Source of the DNA: Haematobacter genomosp. 1
GTDB taxonomy: Bacteria > Pseudomonadota > Alphaproteobacteria > Rhodobacterales > Rhodobacteraceae
Assembly: GCF_002196855.1 (NCBI RefSeq)
Contig: NZ_NIPW01000015.1
Location: 1 to 64,000 of the forward strand
Reading direction: 5' to 3'
Length of the DNA stretch: 64,000 bases
Numbering within the stretch: the first letter of the stretch is position 1; each line of letters opens with the position of its first letter. Shown in pieces: positions 44,407 to 52,936 of the stretch. The notes below the pieces were generated by a model that was not told the origin of the DNA, searched no databases, and saw only the letters and a list, made by a program, of their open reading frames with translations. Both the position numbers and the translations under genes were made by a program.

Positions 44407-45984
44407 TCAGGCCGCCGCGCCGGAGGCGGGCGGGGTGCGGCGATACTCGTCGCGGAGTTCACGCTTCAGCACCTTGCCGAGCGCGTTGCGCGGCAAGGTT
44501 TCCCTCAGGTCGATGCGGCACAGGCGCTGATGCTTGGCAAGCCGCGCGTTCGCCCAGTCGAGCAGCACCTCAGCCGAGACCCGAGCGCCGTCGCGCAGCA
44601 CGACGACCGCCAGCGGCGTCTCTCCCCATTTCTCGTGCTCGATCCCCACCACCGTGACGTCGAGCACCTCGGGATGCGTACCCACTACGGCCTCCAGATC
44701 GGTCGGATAGATGTTGAGACCGCCGGAGATGATCATGTCCTTCTTGCGGTCGAGAATGTAGAGAAACCCCTCCGCATCCAGACGCCCGACATCGCCCGAG
44801 CGGATGAAGGTGCGCCCCGCCGCGTCCCGCCAGATCGCGGCCTGCGTTTCCGTGGCCTTGCCATGGTATTCCCGCAGCAGGCCAGGCCCGCGGCCGACGA
44901 TTTCGCCGGGTTCATCCGGCCCGCACTGTCGGCCCTCTCCATCGACGATGGCCAGTTCCTGCCCCATCAGCGGCGTGCCGACGGAGAGCGGCTTGCGGAG
45001 CTGATCCTCTGGCCGGAGCAGGGTGGAGGAGCCTTCCGTGAAGCCGTAAAGCTCAAAGAAGCGCGCGCCGATCAGGCCGATCAGATGCGCCTTCACGTCC
45101 GGGCGAAGCGGTGATCCCGCCGACAGCATCATCTTCAGCGCAGAGAGATCGCGGGCGGCAAAGCCATCGCCCGCGAGGATCACGTGGATCTGGCTCGGCA
45201 CAGTGAAGGTGTGGGTGATGCGTTCTGCCTCCAGCGTATGCAGGAAGCCTTCCGCCCGGAACTGCCGGTGGATATGCAGCGTGCCCCCCGCAAACAGGGT
45301 CGGCATCACAACAAGCCACGTCCCCGCGGTATAAAGCGCCGTGGTGACCAATGACCGCGCCAAGCCATCGAACCGCATCTCGAAACCGTTCGACAGGCAG
45401 AAGTAGACGCGCGCGGCATGGGTATGGACGACCCCCTTGGGCAAGCCGGTCGTGCCGGAGCTGTACATGATGCTGAACACGTCATCGCCGTGCAGCGTGA
45501 CCTCCGGCTCCGCACTCTCCGCCTGCGCGCAGAAATCGCCAAGCCCGATCCAGCCGCCGCCGTCGAAATCCGTGCCGATCCGTCCGTCCTTGTGCAGCGC
45601 GGGCAGACGGTCTGCGATGGCATCGACCAACGGACGCAGATCGGCGGAGGCGATCACGAAAGAGGCCGCGCAATCCGACAGCAGCGTAAGAACCTGATCC
45701 GATGTCAGCATGCCCGACACCGGAACCATCACCGCCCCGGACTTTACCGTGCCGAACATCGCGACGCAGGCGTCGATGGAGGAGGAGACCAGCACCGCGA
45801 CCCGATCACCCTTCCCGACCCCTGCCCCGATCAGCGCATTTGCCAGCCGGTTCATCGCAGAGTTGAATTCCCGCCAGCTCAGCACCTGGCCGTCACAGAC
45901 CAGGGCGGGCTTGTCGGGATCACGCCGCGCGTGGCTGGCCCAGATCTCCGGCAATGTGACATCGACCACATCGAAACGATGCAT
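44407..45984 (-). CDS. Acyl-CoA synthetase (AMP-forming)
   Basis: A 525-residue adenylate-forming ligase with SIMYSSGTTGLPKGVVHTHAA, the FELYGFTEGSSTLL block, RSGDVGRLDAEGFLYILDRKKDMIISGG and a C-terminal NALGKVLKRELR lysine. It activates a carboxylic acid with ATP and CoA and starts the pathway run by the next two genes. The ATG at 45984 has GGGAGGAG just upstream. Site S3 lies about 80 bp upstream. Substrate is not predictable; medium-chain or aromatic acids are possible. Confidence 0.92.
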   Translation of the reverse strand: MHRFDVVDVTLPEIWASHARRDPDKPALVCDGQVLSWREFNSAMNRLANALIGAGVGKGDRVAVLVSSSIDACVAMFGTVKSGAVMVPVSGMLTSDQVLTLLSDCAASFVIASADLRPLVDAIADRLPALHKDGRIGTDFDGGGWIGLGDFCAQAESAEPEVTLHGDDVFSIMYSSGTTGLPKGVVHTHAARVYFCLSNGFEMRFDGLARSLVTTALYTAGTWLVVMPTLFAGGTLHIHRQFRAEGFLHTLEAERITHTFTVPSQIHVILAGDGFAARDLSALKMMLSAGSPLRPDVKAHLIGLIGARFFELYGFTEGSSTLLRPEDQLRKPLSVGTPLMGQELAIVDGEGRQCGPDEPGEIVGRGPGLLREYHGKATETQAAIWRDAAGRTFIRSGDVGRLDAEGFLYILDRKKDMIISGGLNIYPTDLEAVVGTHPEVLDVTVVGIEHEKWGETPLAVVVLRDGARVSAEVLLDWANARLAKHQRLCRIDLRETLPRNALGKVLKRELRDEYRRTPPASGAAA

Positions 45985-46064
45985 GCCTCTCCTCCCCCCG
46001 GCCGTGGAAACGGCCATGCTCCAAGGCAGCCGCCTCCTCGCGACTCTCCCCTGCCAATTATTCT

Positions 46065-46081
46065 ACCAATCACTTGCTTGA
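46065..46081. promoter_or_regulatory. Acyl-CoA regulon site S3
   Basis: ACCAATCACTTGCTTGA fits the four-site alignment (CAATC and TTGA arms). It is between the TetR gene's end and the ligase gene start, that is, in the promoter region of the ligase-fadA-fadJ operon. Confidence 0.45.
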
Positions 46082-46135
46082 AATAAAGAAAAATCTTATG
46101 CTGCACGTAATACATTGTCTTTATTGGGTATTACA

Positions 46136-46750
46136 TCATCGCGGCCGGAGCATGCGCACCAGATGGCTTCCGATCTCCTCGGGGCTCATCACCCCCGGTC
46201 GATACCAGCTTTGCGACCAGTTCAGCGCCCCGAGGAATTGCAGGCGGAACACCTGCGGATCGATGTCAGGCGGCAGATCGAGCGCCCGGACAGCATCCGC
46301 GATGATACTCTCATAGGCATCCCGGCGTGACACCAGTGCCGCACGGTATTCATCCATTCCCTCGGGAAAACGCGGCACGACCATGATCATCAGCCCGCTG
46401 TTTTCGAGCAGCGCCCGACAATGCGCCGCGGCGATCCGCTCCAGGCGGTCCCAGGGCGAGACCGCTTCCATTGCCGCCGCGGCCCGCGCCCCCTCCGTCA
46501 AGACTGCCATTCCGGCATTGAAAACCTCGACGAACAAGGCTTCCTTTGAGCTGAAATAGTAGTAGAGCGACCCTGACAGGATACCGGTCGCCGCCGCGAT
46601 ATCCCGCATGGACGTCCGGTCGTAGCCCTTTTCGGCAAACAGGGCTGCGGAGGCGGCGACGATCTGTTCACGCCGGTCGAAGCCCGGAGCAGCGGCCTCC
46701 ATATCCTGGCGGCTCGGCCGTCCGACCCGGCGCCTGACAGGTTTTGCCAT
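46136..46750 (-). CDS. TetR-family regulator of the acyl-CoA cluster
   Basis: A 204-residue TetR-type regulator. The helix-turn-helix spans about residues 22-65 (REQIVAASAALFAEKGYDRTSMRDIAAATGILSGSLYYYFSSKEALF), and the C-terminal half is a helical ligand domain. Acyl-CoA-sensing TetR proteins often control such clusters. AAGG is about nine bases before the ATG at 46750; a longer frame to 46801 has no matching start. Site S4 lies about 47 bp upstream, suggesting autoregulation, and related sites head the three acyl-CoA units. Confidence 0.9.
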   Translation of the reverse strand: MAKPVRRRVGRPSRQDMEAAAPGFDRREQIVAASAALFAEKGYDRTSMRDIAAATGILSGSLYYYFSSKEALFVEVFNAGMAVLTEGARAAAAMEAVSPWDRLERIAAAHCRALLENSGLMIMVVPRFPEGMDEYRAALVSRRDAYESIIADAVRALDLPPDIDPQVFRLQFLGALNWSQSWYRPGVMSPEEIGSHLVRMLRPR

Positions 46751-46796
46751 GATCCGCATCCTTCCGAACGTGGCAGGAGACACATCCCGCACCAAA

Positions 46797-46813
46797 ATCA
46801 ATCGCTTGATTTA
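46797..46813. promoter_or_regulatory. Acyl-CoA regulon site S4 (tetR promoter)
   Basis: ATCAATCGCTTGATTTA, within the palindrome AATCAA-TCGC-TTGATT, shares ATCAATCG with S2. It lies about 47 bp before the TetR start codon, as expected for an autorepressor site. Confidence 0.5.
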
Positions 46814-46890
46814 TAAATGCGCAGGCCCCTCCCCTGCAACGGGAAAGCGCCCGATCCTCAACTGGCTGCCAAACGGCCGCGTTCACGCTA

Positions 46891-47050
46891 ACAGGCTGCT
46901 GAAAAGTCGTGGGTCTGGCCAGACTTGCGTTGAAAACCAGAAAATCGGTCCGGTCACGCGCAAAAACCTGCGGTTTCCGGGGTGAACTTCAACCATACAA
47001 GGAAGGTCTCCGCCCCGGAGCAACCTCTGAATACTTCAGCACCCTGCTAA
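46891..47050 (-). repeat. Dispersed intergenic repeat R6a (type B, reverse)
   Basis: Starts ACAGGCTGCTGAAAAGT after CGCTA and ends TTCAGCACCCTGCTAA. Read on the minus strand it matches R7 and R1: ACTTGCGTTGAAAACCAGAAA, GGTCCGGTCACGCGC and GCGGTTTCCGGGG are shared. It lies upstream of the TetR gene, next to a second copy. Confidence 0.8.
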
Positions 47051-47166
47051 AGCCGGAAATCGGTCCGGTCAGGGATCAAGGCTTGCGGTTTCCGGGGCGA
47101 TATCCAGCAATGTGGGGGGAGTTCGGTCTCGCGACCACCCCGGAATGCGTTTTCACCAGCCTGCTA
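47051..47166 (-). repeat. Dispersed intergenic repeat R6b (type B, reverse, 5'-truncated)
   Basis: A second type B copy joined to R6a: GCCGGAAATCGGTCCGGTC, GCTTGCGGTTTCCGGGG, CAGCAATGTGGGG and an end TTTTCACCAGCCTGCTA. It lacks the outer left end. Its last three bases CTA (47164-47166) are the TAG stop codon of the minus-strand ligase gene. Confidence 0.75.
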
Positions 47167-48678
47167 TTCCTGTGCGAGCAATGCGCGCAACTCCGTCTTC
47201 AGGATCTTGCCGTAGTTGTTCTTGGGCAACCCGTCGAGAACCCGGTAAGCCTTGGGTCGCTTGAAGCGGGCAATATGTGCGAGGCAATGGCGGTCGAGTT
47301 GCGCAGGATCGATTTCCGCCCCTTGCGTCGGCGTGACGAAGGCCACCACATCCTCGCCCCATTCGGGATCGGGTCGCCCGACCACGGCGACTTCATGGAC
47401 GGAGGGATGCAGAAGCAGCGCTTCCTCCACCTCCCGTGGATAGATGTTGGTGCCGCCGGAGATGATCACGTCCTTCGAGCGGTCCTGAAGCGTCAGGAAG
47501 CCGTCCTCGTCCATCATTCCCATGTCGCCCGTCCAGAGCCAGCCGTCACGCAGGGTCTCCGCGCTGGCTTCCGGCTTTTGCCAGTAACCCGCCATGACCG
47601 CCGCGCCGGAGGCAATTATTTCACCTGTCACCCCGCTTGGCACGTCATGTCCCGCTTCATCGACGACACGGACCTGCATCGGCGCCTGCGCGAACCCGAC
47701 GGAGGCCAGCCGCTCGCGCCAGCGGGGGTGGCTGCGGTCCGCAACCATTTCGCGCGGCAGAACGGTGATTGTCATCGGGCTTTCGCCCTGACCGTAGATT
47801 TGCACGAAGCGCGGCCCCAGCATCTCTACGGCTTCAAGAATGTCGGCGAGATACATCGGACCGCCGCCGTAGATGATCGTGCGGAGCCCTTCGCCGCTCC
47901 GCCCCGCCGCCTTCGCCCGGTCGATGAGCCGCCGTATCATGGTGGGCGCAGCGAACATGGAGACGTTGCCGACCTGTTCCGCCAGATCGAGCACCTCTTC
48001 CGCCTCAAAGCCGCCGCTTTCGGGCACGATATGCCTTGCGCCCTTCATGACATGGGGAAAGTTGTAGAACCCTGCGCCATGCGACATGGGCGCGGCATAG
48101 AGGATCGCGTCGTCGGAGGAGACGGTATCCACGTCGGCCAGATAGCCGAAGCACATCGCCTCCACATTCGCAGCCGTCAGGATCACGCCCTTGGGCTTGC
48201 CCGTGGTGCCGGACGTGTAGAAGAGCCAGATCATGTCACCGGCAGCCATCGGCTCCGGCGCGGTCAGCGGCGCGCTGGCCAGCAGTCGCGCATGTTCGGC
48301 GCTGCCCACGGCAATCACCCGGCAGCCCGAGGGCGCGACCAGCTCGGCGCCCACATCGGCGGAGACGAATGCGACCGTTGCGCCCGCATCCTCCATGATC
48401 CACGCCGCCTCGCGCGGGTGGAGCTTGGCGTTGATGGGCACGATCGGCGCCCCGGCAAAAAGCGCGCCATAGACCAGCTCCAGATAGTCTGTCCTGTTGG
48501 TCATGAAAAGCGCGACGCGATCCCCCGGAGCTACTCCCGACGCCCGCAATCCCGCCCCGATTGCCCCCGCCCTTCGGGCAAAACCGGCATAATCGGCAAC
48601 GATTTTCGCGCCGTGGCACAGGGCTGGCGCCGCGGGCGACACTCTCGCGCTGCGCAGCAACCACTCCGCAGGGTTCAT
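47164..48678 (-). CDS. AMP-dependent acyl-CoA synthetase/ligase
   Basis: A 504-residue adenylate-forming ligase of the long-chain/aromatic acyl-CoA synthetase group: IWLFYTSGTTGKPKGVILTAANVEA, QIYGQGESPMTITVLP, WTGDMGMMDEDGFLTLQDRSKDVIISGG and NNYGKILKTELRALL with the catalytic lysine. GGAG lies seven bases before the ATG. The start of the gene faces a 550-bp gap and the GntR gene at 49236, which is divergent and may regulate it. Its TAG stop is formed by the outermost bases of repeat R6b. Substrate unknown. Confidence 0.92.
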   Translation of the reverse strand: MNPAEWLLRSARVSPAAPALCHGAKIVADYAGFARRAGAIGAGLRASGVAPGDRVALFMTNRTDYLELVYGALFAGAPIVPINAKLHPREAAWIMEDAGATVAFVSADVGAELVAPSGCRVIAVGSAEHARLLASAPLTAPEPMAAGDMIWLFYTSGTTGKPKGVILTAANVEAMCFGYLADVDTVSSDDAILYAAPMSHGAGFYNFPHVMKGARHIVPESGGFEAEEVLDLAEQVGNVSMFAAPTMIRRLIDRAKAAGRSGEGLRTIIYGGGPMYLADILEAVEMLGPRFVQIYGQGESPMTITVLPREMVADRSHPRWRERLASVGFAQAPMQVRVVDEAGHDVPSGVTGEIIASGAAVMAGYWQKPEASAETLRDGWLWTGDMGMMDEDGFLTLQDRSKDVIISGGTNIYPREVEEALLLHPSVHEVAVVGRPDPEWGEDVVAFVTPTQGAEIDPAQLDRHCLAHIARFKRPKAYRVLDGLPKNNYGKILKTELRALLAQE

Positions 48679-49235
48679 GACGCTGCTCCATGTGGTAGAT
48701 GCTCAGATCGGCGTTTCGGCATGATGGTTCCTCCCTTGCACGACTCTAGCGGCAGCGCATGCCGCTGACTACCTGAACTCTCTTCGGAGGTCTCTCCGCC
48801 CCTGTGCATATGGCGGCTGGCAGGCGTGAGGGTGTTGCGCCATGCGCTGGACCGGCCGCCAGACGATCGGCCATGCCGCGTGCCAAACGCGTGGGATGAC
48901 GTCGCAGACCGGCGTCCAGCTTCGGCTTTCCAAACCGACAGGCGATGGCGATGCCGCCCATCGGTTCCCAGCCGCGCTGGCGCAGCTGGTGATGGCGCTT
49001 CCACCGCAGGTCGAAAGGCGACTTCCCCATGATGCGTCATCACAGGCAGAGCGGACGGGTGCATGCGCCACCTCCCGTAACAGGTCGCCGTTTCTGCCAT
49101 CGGCGATCAGCACTGCTCTTCGTGCCGACAGCCGGGCGGAGACACCGTGGCCGCATTCCCTGCCCGGGCTTCGAGGTGCGGTTGATTGCCGCCGCCTTGC
49201 GCGGTATTCCCTTTGTCGACAGGCGGAGGAGCACG
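48679..49235. other. Divergent gap between ligase and GntR regulator
   Basis: About 555 bp. Frames exist on both strands, for example a minus frame at 48746-49030 with LRWKRHHQLRQRGWEPMGG, but I recognise no family, and start or ribosome-site support is poor. It must hold promoters for both flanking genes. It may also contain decayed mobile DNA. Confidence 0.4.
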
Positions 49236-49943
49236 ATGACCCAGAAGAACACCGCCGCGCCGCCCGACCGCAAGCGTGGCTCGGGCGTGAAGCTGGTCTA
49301 TGACCTGCTCCGCAATCAGATCCTCGATCTCGACCTTCCGCCCGGCAGCATCATAGACGAGATACAGCTCGCAGAACGCTTCGGCATGTCCCGCACACCG
49401 ATCCGCGAGGCGCTGGTCCGGCTGGCGGCGGAGGGGCTGATAGACACCTTGCCGAACCGCTCCACCATGGTGTCGAATATCGACTTTCCCAACCTGCACA
49501 CGTTCTTCGACGCGCTGACACTGATGTACCGGGTGACGACGCGTCTCGCCGCCCAATTCCATCAGCCCGGTGATCTGCACCGCATCCGTGCGGCGCAGCA
49601 GCACTTCGCCATGGCGGTGGCAGCGGGCGATGAGGGCGCGATGATCGCAACGAACCGCGACTTTCACGTGGCCATCGCAGAGGCGGGGCGCAATCCCTAT
49701 TACCTCGCGCTGTTCTCAAGGCTGCTGGATGAGGGGCGGCGCATCCTGAGGATGTATTACTACCCCGGTTTTCAGCCCGAAAACCCCCACCCCTACATCC
49801 TTGAGCACGAGGCCCTTATCGCTGCCGTCGAAGCGCAGGACATCGACCTTTGCGACAAGCTCGCCCGGCGTCACGCCGATGAGATCGTGGCGCGCATACA
49901 AGCGATGATCGCCCGCGACATGCGGCAGGACATCGCTCTCTGA
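49236..49943 (+). CDS. GntR-family regulator, FCD subfamily
   Basis: A 235-residue regulator: winged helix (GVKLVYDLLRNQILDLDLPPGSIIDEIQLAERFGMSRTPIREALVRLAAEGLI) followed by an FCD ligand domain with the NRDFHVAIAEAGRNPYY and EHEALIAAVEAQD metal-site histidine positions. GGAGGA lies five bases before the ATG. It probably controls the divergent ligase gene; this is based on position only. Confidence 0.9.
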   Translation: MTQKNTAAPPDRKRGSGVKLVYDLLRNQILDLDLPPGSIIDEIQLAERFGMSRTPIREALVRLAAEGLIDTLPNRSTMVSNIDFPNLHTFFDALTLMYRVTTRLAAQFHQPGDLHRIRAAQQHFAMAVAAGDEGAMIATNRDFHVAIAEAGRNPYYLALFSRLLDEGRRILRMYYYPGFQPENPHPYILEHEALIAAVEAQDIDLCDKLARRHADEIVARIQAMIARDMRQDIAL

Positions 49944-50034
49944 CGCCCTACGCCGTTGTCTCTGTACACCGCCTTTGTCGGGGTGGGGAGGCTTTGACGC
50001 TGGCAATGCCGGAGTGGGATGCCGCAATCACGAA

Positions 50035-50200
50035 CAGGCTGCTGGAAAAAGCATTCCGCGGTTGCTCTGGGGCGGAGCTCTTTCCCACATTGTTGAGGAG
50101 TGCCCCGGAAACCGCACGTTCTGGCGCGTGACCGGACAGATTTTCTGGCTTTCAACGCAAGCACCGGGGAGATGCCCCACTGTTGTTCCAGCAGCCTGCC
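50035..50200 (+). repeat. Dispersed intergenic repeat R7 (type B, forward)
   Basis: Starts CAGGCTGCTGGAAAAAGC and ends TTGTTCCAGCAGCCTGCC. Interior blocks TTTCCCACATTGTTGAGG, GTGACCGGACAGATTTTC and GGCTTTCAACGCAAGC match R1 and, reversed, R6a. It is the clearest type B copy. Confidence 0.85.
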
Positions 50201-50324
50201 AAGGGCGGCCTGCGGTGCGTTTCATCCGCCGCGACAGCGTAGCACCCCGGGCCTCGCGGGTCGTCGCTCTCCCGCACGTGGCAGGGCCTTCGGCCTGGAC
50301 CACGCGCCTCTTCGCCAGCGCCTT

Positions 50325-50480
50325 GGCAGCCTGCTGAAAACGGCTTTCCAGGTCGGTGCGGGAGCGGAAATCCTTTGCGATCTGACGGCATCCAGCCGGA
50401 CGTTTACCCGATTATTCCGGGGCCAGATGTCCCGATGTCCAGAGCCTGGGCATCAGCCTTCAGAACTTTTCAGCAGCCTG
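50325..50480 (+). repeat. Dispersed intergenic repeat R8 (type A, forward)
   Basis: Starts GGCAGCCTGCTGAAAACGGC and ends GAACTTTTCAGCAGCCTG. Interior: TGCGGGAGCGGAAATCC, GATCTGACGGCATCCAGCCGG, ATTCCGGGGCCAGATGTC and GGGCATCAGCCTTCAGAAC. It lies 125 bp from the type B copy R7, in the same gap. Confidence 0.85.
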
Positions 50481-50659
50481 TGAGGCCCATGTGCCGAAGC
50501 GGAGCCGTCGCACACCCATGGCGTGATGCGGCTCGGGCCGTCGCCGGAAGGGGCGAGCGCTGCCAGCCTGGGCACCAGAATCCGGCCCCGCTGCGCCCCG
50601 GGCAACCGGCAGTGCAGCGGCCTGCCGGTTGCCCTGTGCTGTTCAGGAGGCAGGGCTGT

Positions 50660-50935
50660 TCAGGATGCGGGGGTCGCGCCCTTCGGCAGCTCGATGTTGA
50701 TCTCAAGGCTCGACATCTGCTCGCCGCGTTCCATCCTGACCTCGACATCCTTGTCGCCGATGGCCACGTATTTGCGGATCGCGGCCACGATGTCGCGCTG
50801 AAGCATCGGCAGGTAATCGGGGTCGGCGCTGCTGCCGCTGCCACGTTCATGCGCCAGAAGGATTTTCAGGCGTTCCTTCGCCGTCTGAGCCGACGGGGCG
50901 GGTCGGGTTTTCCGAACAAAACCAAAAATGTTCAT
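50660..50935 (-). CDS. minE: Cell division topological specificity factor MinE
   Basis: A 91-residue MinE: the N-terminal MinD-binding part (KTRPAPSAQTAKERLKILLAHER) and the C-terminal dimerising strand region (MLQRDIVAAIRKYVAIGDKDVEV). It stimulates MinD ATPase and drives pole-to-pole oscillation so MinC blocks FtsZ at the poles only. It overlaps the minD stop (ATGA). Confidence 0.96.
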   Translation of the reverse strand: MNIFGFVRKTRPAPSAQTAKERLKILLAHERGSGSSADPDYLPMLQRDIVAAIRKYVAIGDKDVEVRMERGEQMSSLEINIELPKGATPAS

Positions 50936-51780
50936 GACGCCCGCCCGAAGATCCGCTTGAAGAGTCCGGGCCGGGGCTCCTGCGCGATACGCATTTCGAG
51001 CTTGTTGCCCGTCAGGCGCGTCACGGCATCCTCATAGGCCTGCGCGGCGGCGGAGGGTCCGTCCAGAACGACGGGCGTGCCGACGTTGGAGGCCTTCAGG
51101 ATCGCCTTGCTTTCCGGGATGACCCCCAGCAGCGGCACGGCCAGGATCTCCAGCACATCCTCCACCGTCATCATCTCGCCGATATCGACACGCGCCTGAT
51201 CGTAGCGTGTCAGCAGAACCTGCGCCTTGATCGGCTCGGATCCTTCCGTCTCCGCGCGTTTGGTCTGGCTGCTCAGCAGTCCGAGAATGCGGTCGCTGTC
51301 GCGCACCGAGGATACTTCCGGGTTGGTGACGACCACGGCCTCATCGGCGAAATACATCGCCATCTGCGCACCGCGCTCGATCCCGGCGGGGCTGTCGCAG
51401 ACGATGTAGTCGAACTCCGCCTTCAGCTCCTTCAGGATTTCTTCGACGCCCTCCTGCGTCAGCGCATCCTTGTCGCGGGTCTGCGAGGTCGGCAGGATCG
51501 ACAGATTGTCGAGCCGCTTGTCCTTGATCAGTGCCTGCTTGAGCTTCGCGTCACCCTGAATGACGTTGATGAAGTCGAACACCACCCGGCGCTCGCAGCC
51601 CATGATCATGTCCAGGTTGCGCAGGCCCACGTCAAAGTCGATCACGACCGTCCTGAAGCCCTGCTTTGCCAGACCGGCCGAGATCGCCGCGGCCGATGTC
51701 GTCTTGCCGACGCCGCCTTTCCCGGATGTGATCACGATAACCCGCCCCAGAGGCGGCTTGTCCTTCAGTTCCGTCGTCAC
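50932..51780 (-). CDS. minD: Septum site-determining ATPase MinD
   Basis: A 282-residue MinD with the deviant Walker A KGGVGKTT (residues 21-28), FDVGLRNLDMIMGCERRVVFDFINV, DSPAGIERGA and a C-terminal amphipathic membrane helix (RPGLFKRIFGRA). It recruits MinC to the membrane and is displaced by MinE. Coupled by ATGA to minC and minE. Confidence 0.97.
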   Translation of the reverse strand: MTTELKDKPPLGRVIVITSGKGGVGKTTSAAAISAGLAKQGFRTVVIDFDVGLRNLDMIMGCERRVVFDFINVIQGDAKLKQALIKDKRLDNLSILPTSQTRDKDALTQEGVEEILKELKAEFDYIVCDSPAGIERGAQMAMYFADEAVVVTNPEVSSVRDSDRILGLLSSQTKRAETEGSEPIKAQVLLTRYDQARVDIGEMMTVEDVLEILAVPLLGVIPESKAILKASNVGTPVVLDGPSAAAQAYEDAVTRLTGNKLEMRIAQEPRPGLFKRIFGRAS

Positions 51781-52535
51781 CCGACCACCTCCATGCAGAG
51801 TTTTTCTTGCTTCAGATAGATATGCGCGCAGCGCTGACGTGCCGTGTCCTCAAGACCCTCGTTGGTCTGGTAAAGGCCCGCGATCGCGACGAGTTCGGCA
51901 TCCAGCGTCTGGCAGAAGATATGGGCATCCGTATTGCCGTGGCAGCCCGCCATCGCCCGGCCCCGGAGAGCGCCATAGACATGGATGTTCCCGGCGGCGA
52001 CCAGTTCCGCGCCCGAGGCGACCGATCCGATGACCGTCAGATCTCCGTGCTCGGCCACGATGAGCTGCCCCGAACGGATGGGCGAGCGGATCACCTTGTT
52101 CACGACGGGGGGCGGGGCGTCCACCCTTTGCGGGTCTGCCGCCTGTGCGGGCGTGGCATCCCGCGGCAACGGCACTTCCTTGCCCGAATTCAGCACGATC
52201 AGGCCAAGGGATTGCAGCACTGCCGGATCCATCCCCGGGGCATTCTGCACCCCGAACACTCGCAGCTCGCGCGCGCGAAGGTTCTCGACCAGGTCGCGGA
52301 GCGCCGTGAGATCGGCAAAGGCGGGGGCGTTGACGAAGTCGAGCACAACCGGCGCCCCCAGAAAGAACTGGGGCGTCTGCTGCAACTGTTCGTCGAGTTG
52401 CGCATAGAACGGGCCGTCCGCGCGATCGGTGCCGATGCGAAGCGCGAGCGCCGTCAGGAAGCGGCCACGCACCTGAAACGCGGCACCCTCCGCCGGCGCG
52501 GGATCATGCCTTGTCCGCACGTTTTGATCTGACAC
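51777..52535 (-). CDS. minC: Septum inhibitor MinC
   Basis: A 252-residue MinC. The N-terminal domain (ALALRIGTDRADGPFYAQLDEQLQQTPQFFLGAPVVLDF) acts on FtsZ; the C-terminal beta-helix has VIRSPIRSGQLIVAEHGDLTVIGSVASGAELVAAGNIHVYGALRGRAMAG, the MinD-binding motif. A GTG start at 52535 with AGGAG ten bases upstream is preferred. The frame continues open to an ATG at 52625, but the extra 30 residues have no MinC similarity. Confidence 0.93.
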   Translation of the reverse strand: MSDQNVRTRHDPAPAEGAAFQVRGRFLTALALRIGTDRADGPFYAQLDEQLQQTPQFFLGAPVVLDFVNAPAFADLTALRDLVENLRARELRVFGVQNAPGMDPAVLQSLGLIVLNSGKEVPLPRDATPAQAADPQRVDAPPPVVNKVIRSPIRSGQLIVAEHGDLTVIGSVASGAELVAAGNIHVYGALRGRAMAGCHGNTDAHIFCQTLDAELVAIAGLYQTNEGLEDTARQRCAHIYLKQEKLCMEVVG

Positions 52536-52936
52536 CTCGAAACTGCTCCTGCTCTTTGTGGCAGCTGACGACCGGGGTCGCTCCGCTCTTATTGAAGATC
52601 CATTGTCATGAACCGGCGCCCTCATGGAAAGGTGCCGTTCGCGTGTTCAGCAGGAACCCGCTGACTTGTAAAGGACGACCCGCCGTTTGGGTGAAATTTC
52701 CGGTCTGCGGTCGCGGGGAGCAGAGCGGAAACGCCGTTTTCAACGGGGAAACGCGACAGAATGCCCGGCCGAACGCCTCTTGGTCTGCGGCGGAGAGCGG
52801 CGCCCATGACGGGTTGCCGGATCGGCCCGCTCCGCCGAAGGCCGTCTCCTTCGTTGCCCGACGACTCAAGGGGGAGAGGGTTCGACCCTTCCGGGTTTCC
52901 GCTGCAGGTTTTCCGGGTAGGCCACCCGCCCCGCTG
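52536..52936. other. minC upstream region, no gene recognised
   Basis: About 400 bp between the minC start and the 3' end of the AcoR-like gene on the same strand. It should hold the min promoter. The run of frames in it has no family resemblance. Confidence 0.45.

Larger units (their letters stand above)
49944..50659. other. Gene-free region with repeats R7 and R8
   Basis: Two dispersed repeats occupy nearly half of these 715 bp. The spacer 50201-50324 and the stretch 50481-50659 next to minE show no gene. The region separates the end of the GntR gene from the end of minE, which are convergent. Confidence 0.5.

Noticed and set aside
48746-49030. Minus-strand frame in the ligase/GntR gap
   Set aside because: No recognisable family and no convincing ribosome site; reported only as part of the gap description.
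52536-52625. Longer MinC with start at 52625
   Set aside because: The extra 30 residues are serine/arginine-rich without MinC similarity; GTG at 52535 has a ribosome site.
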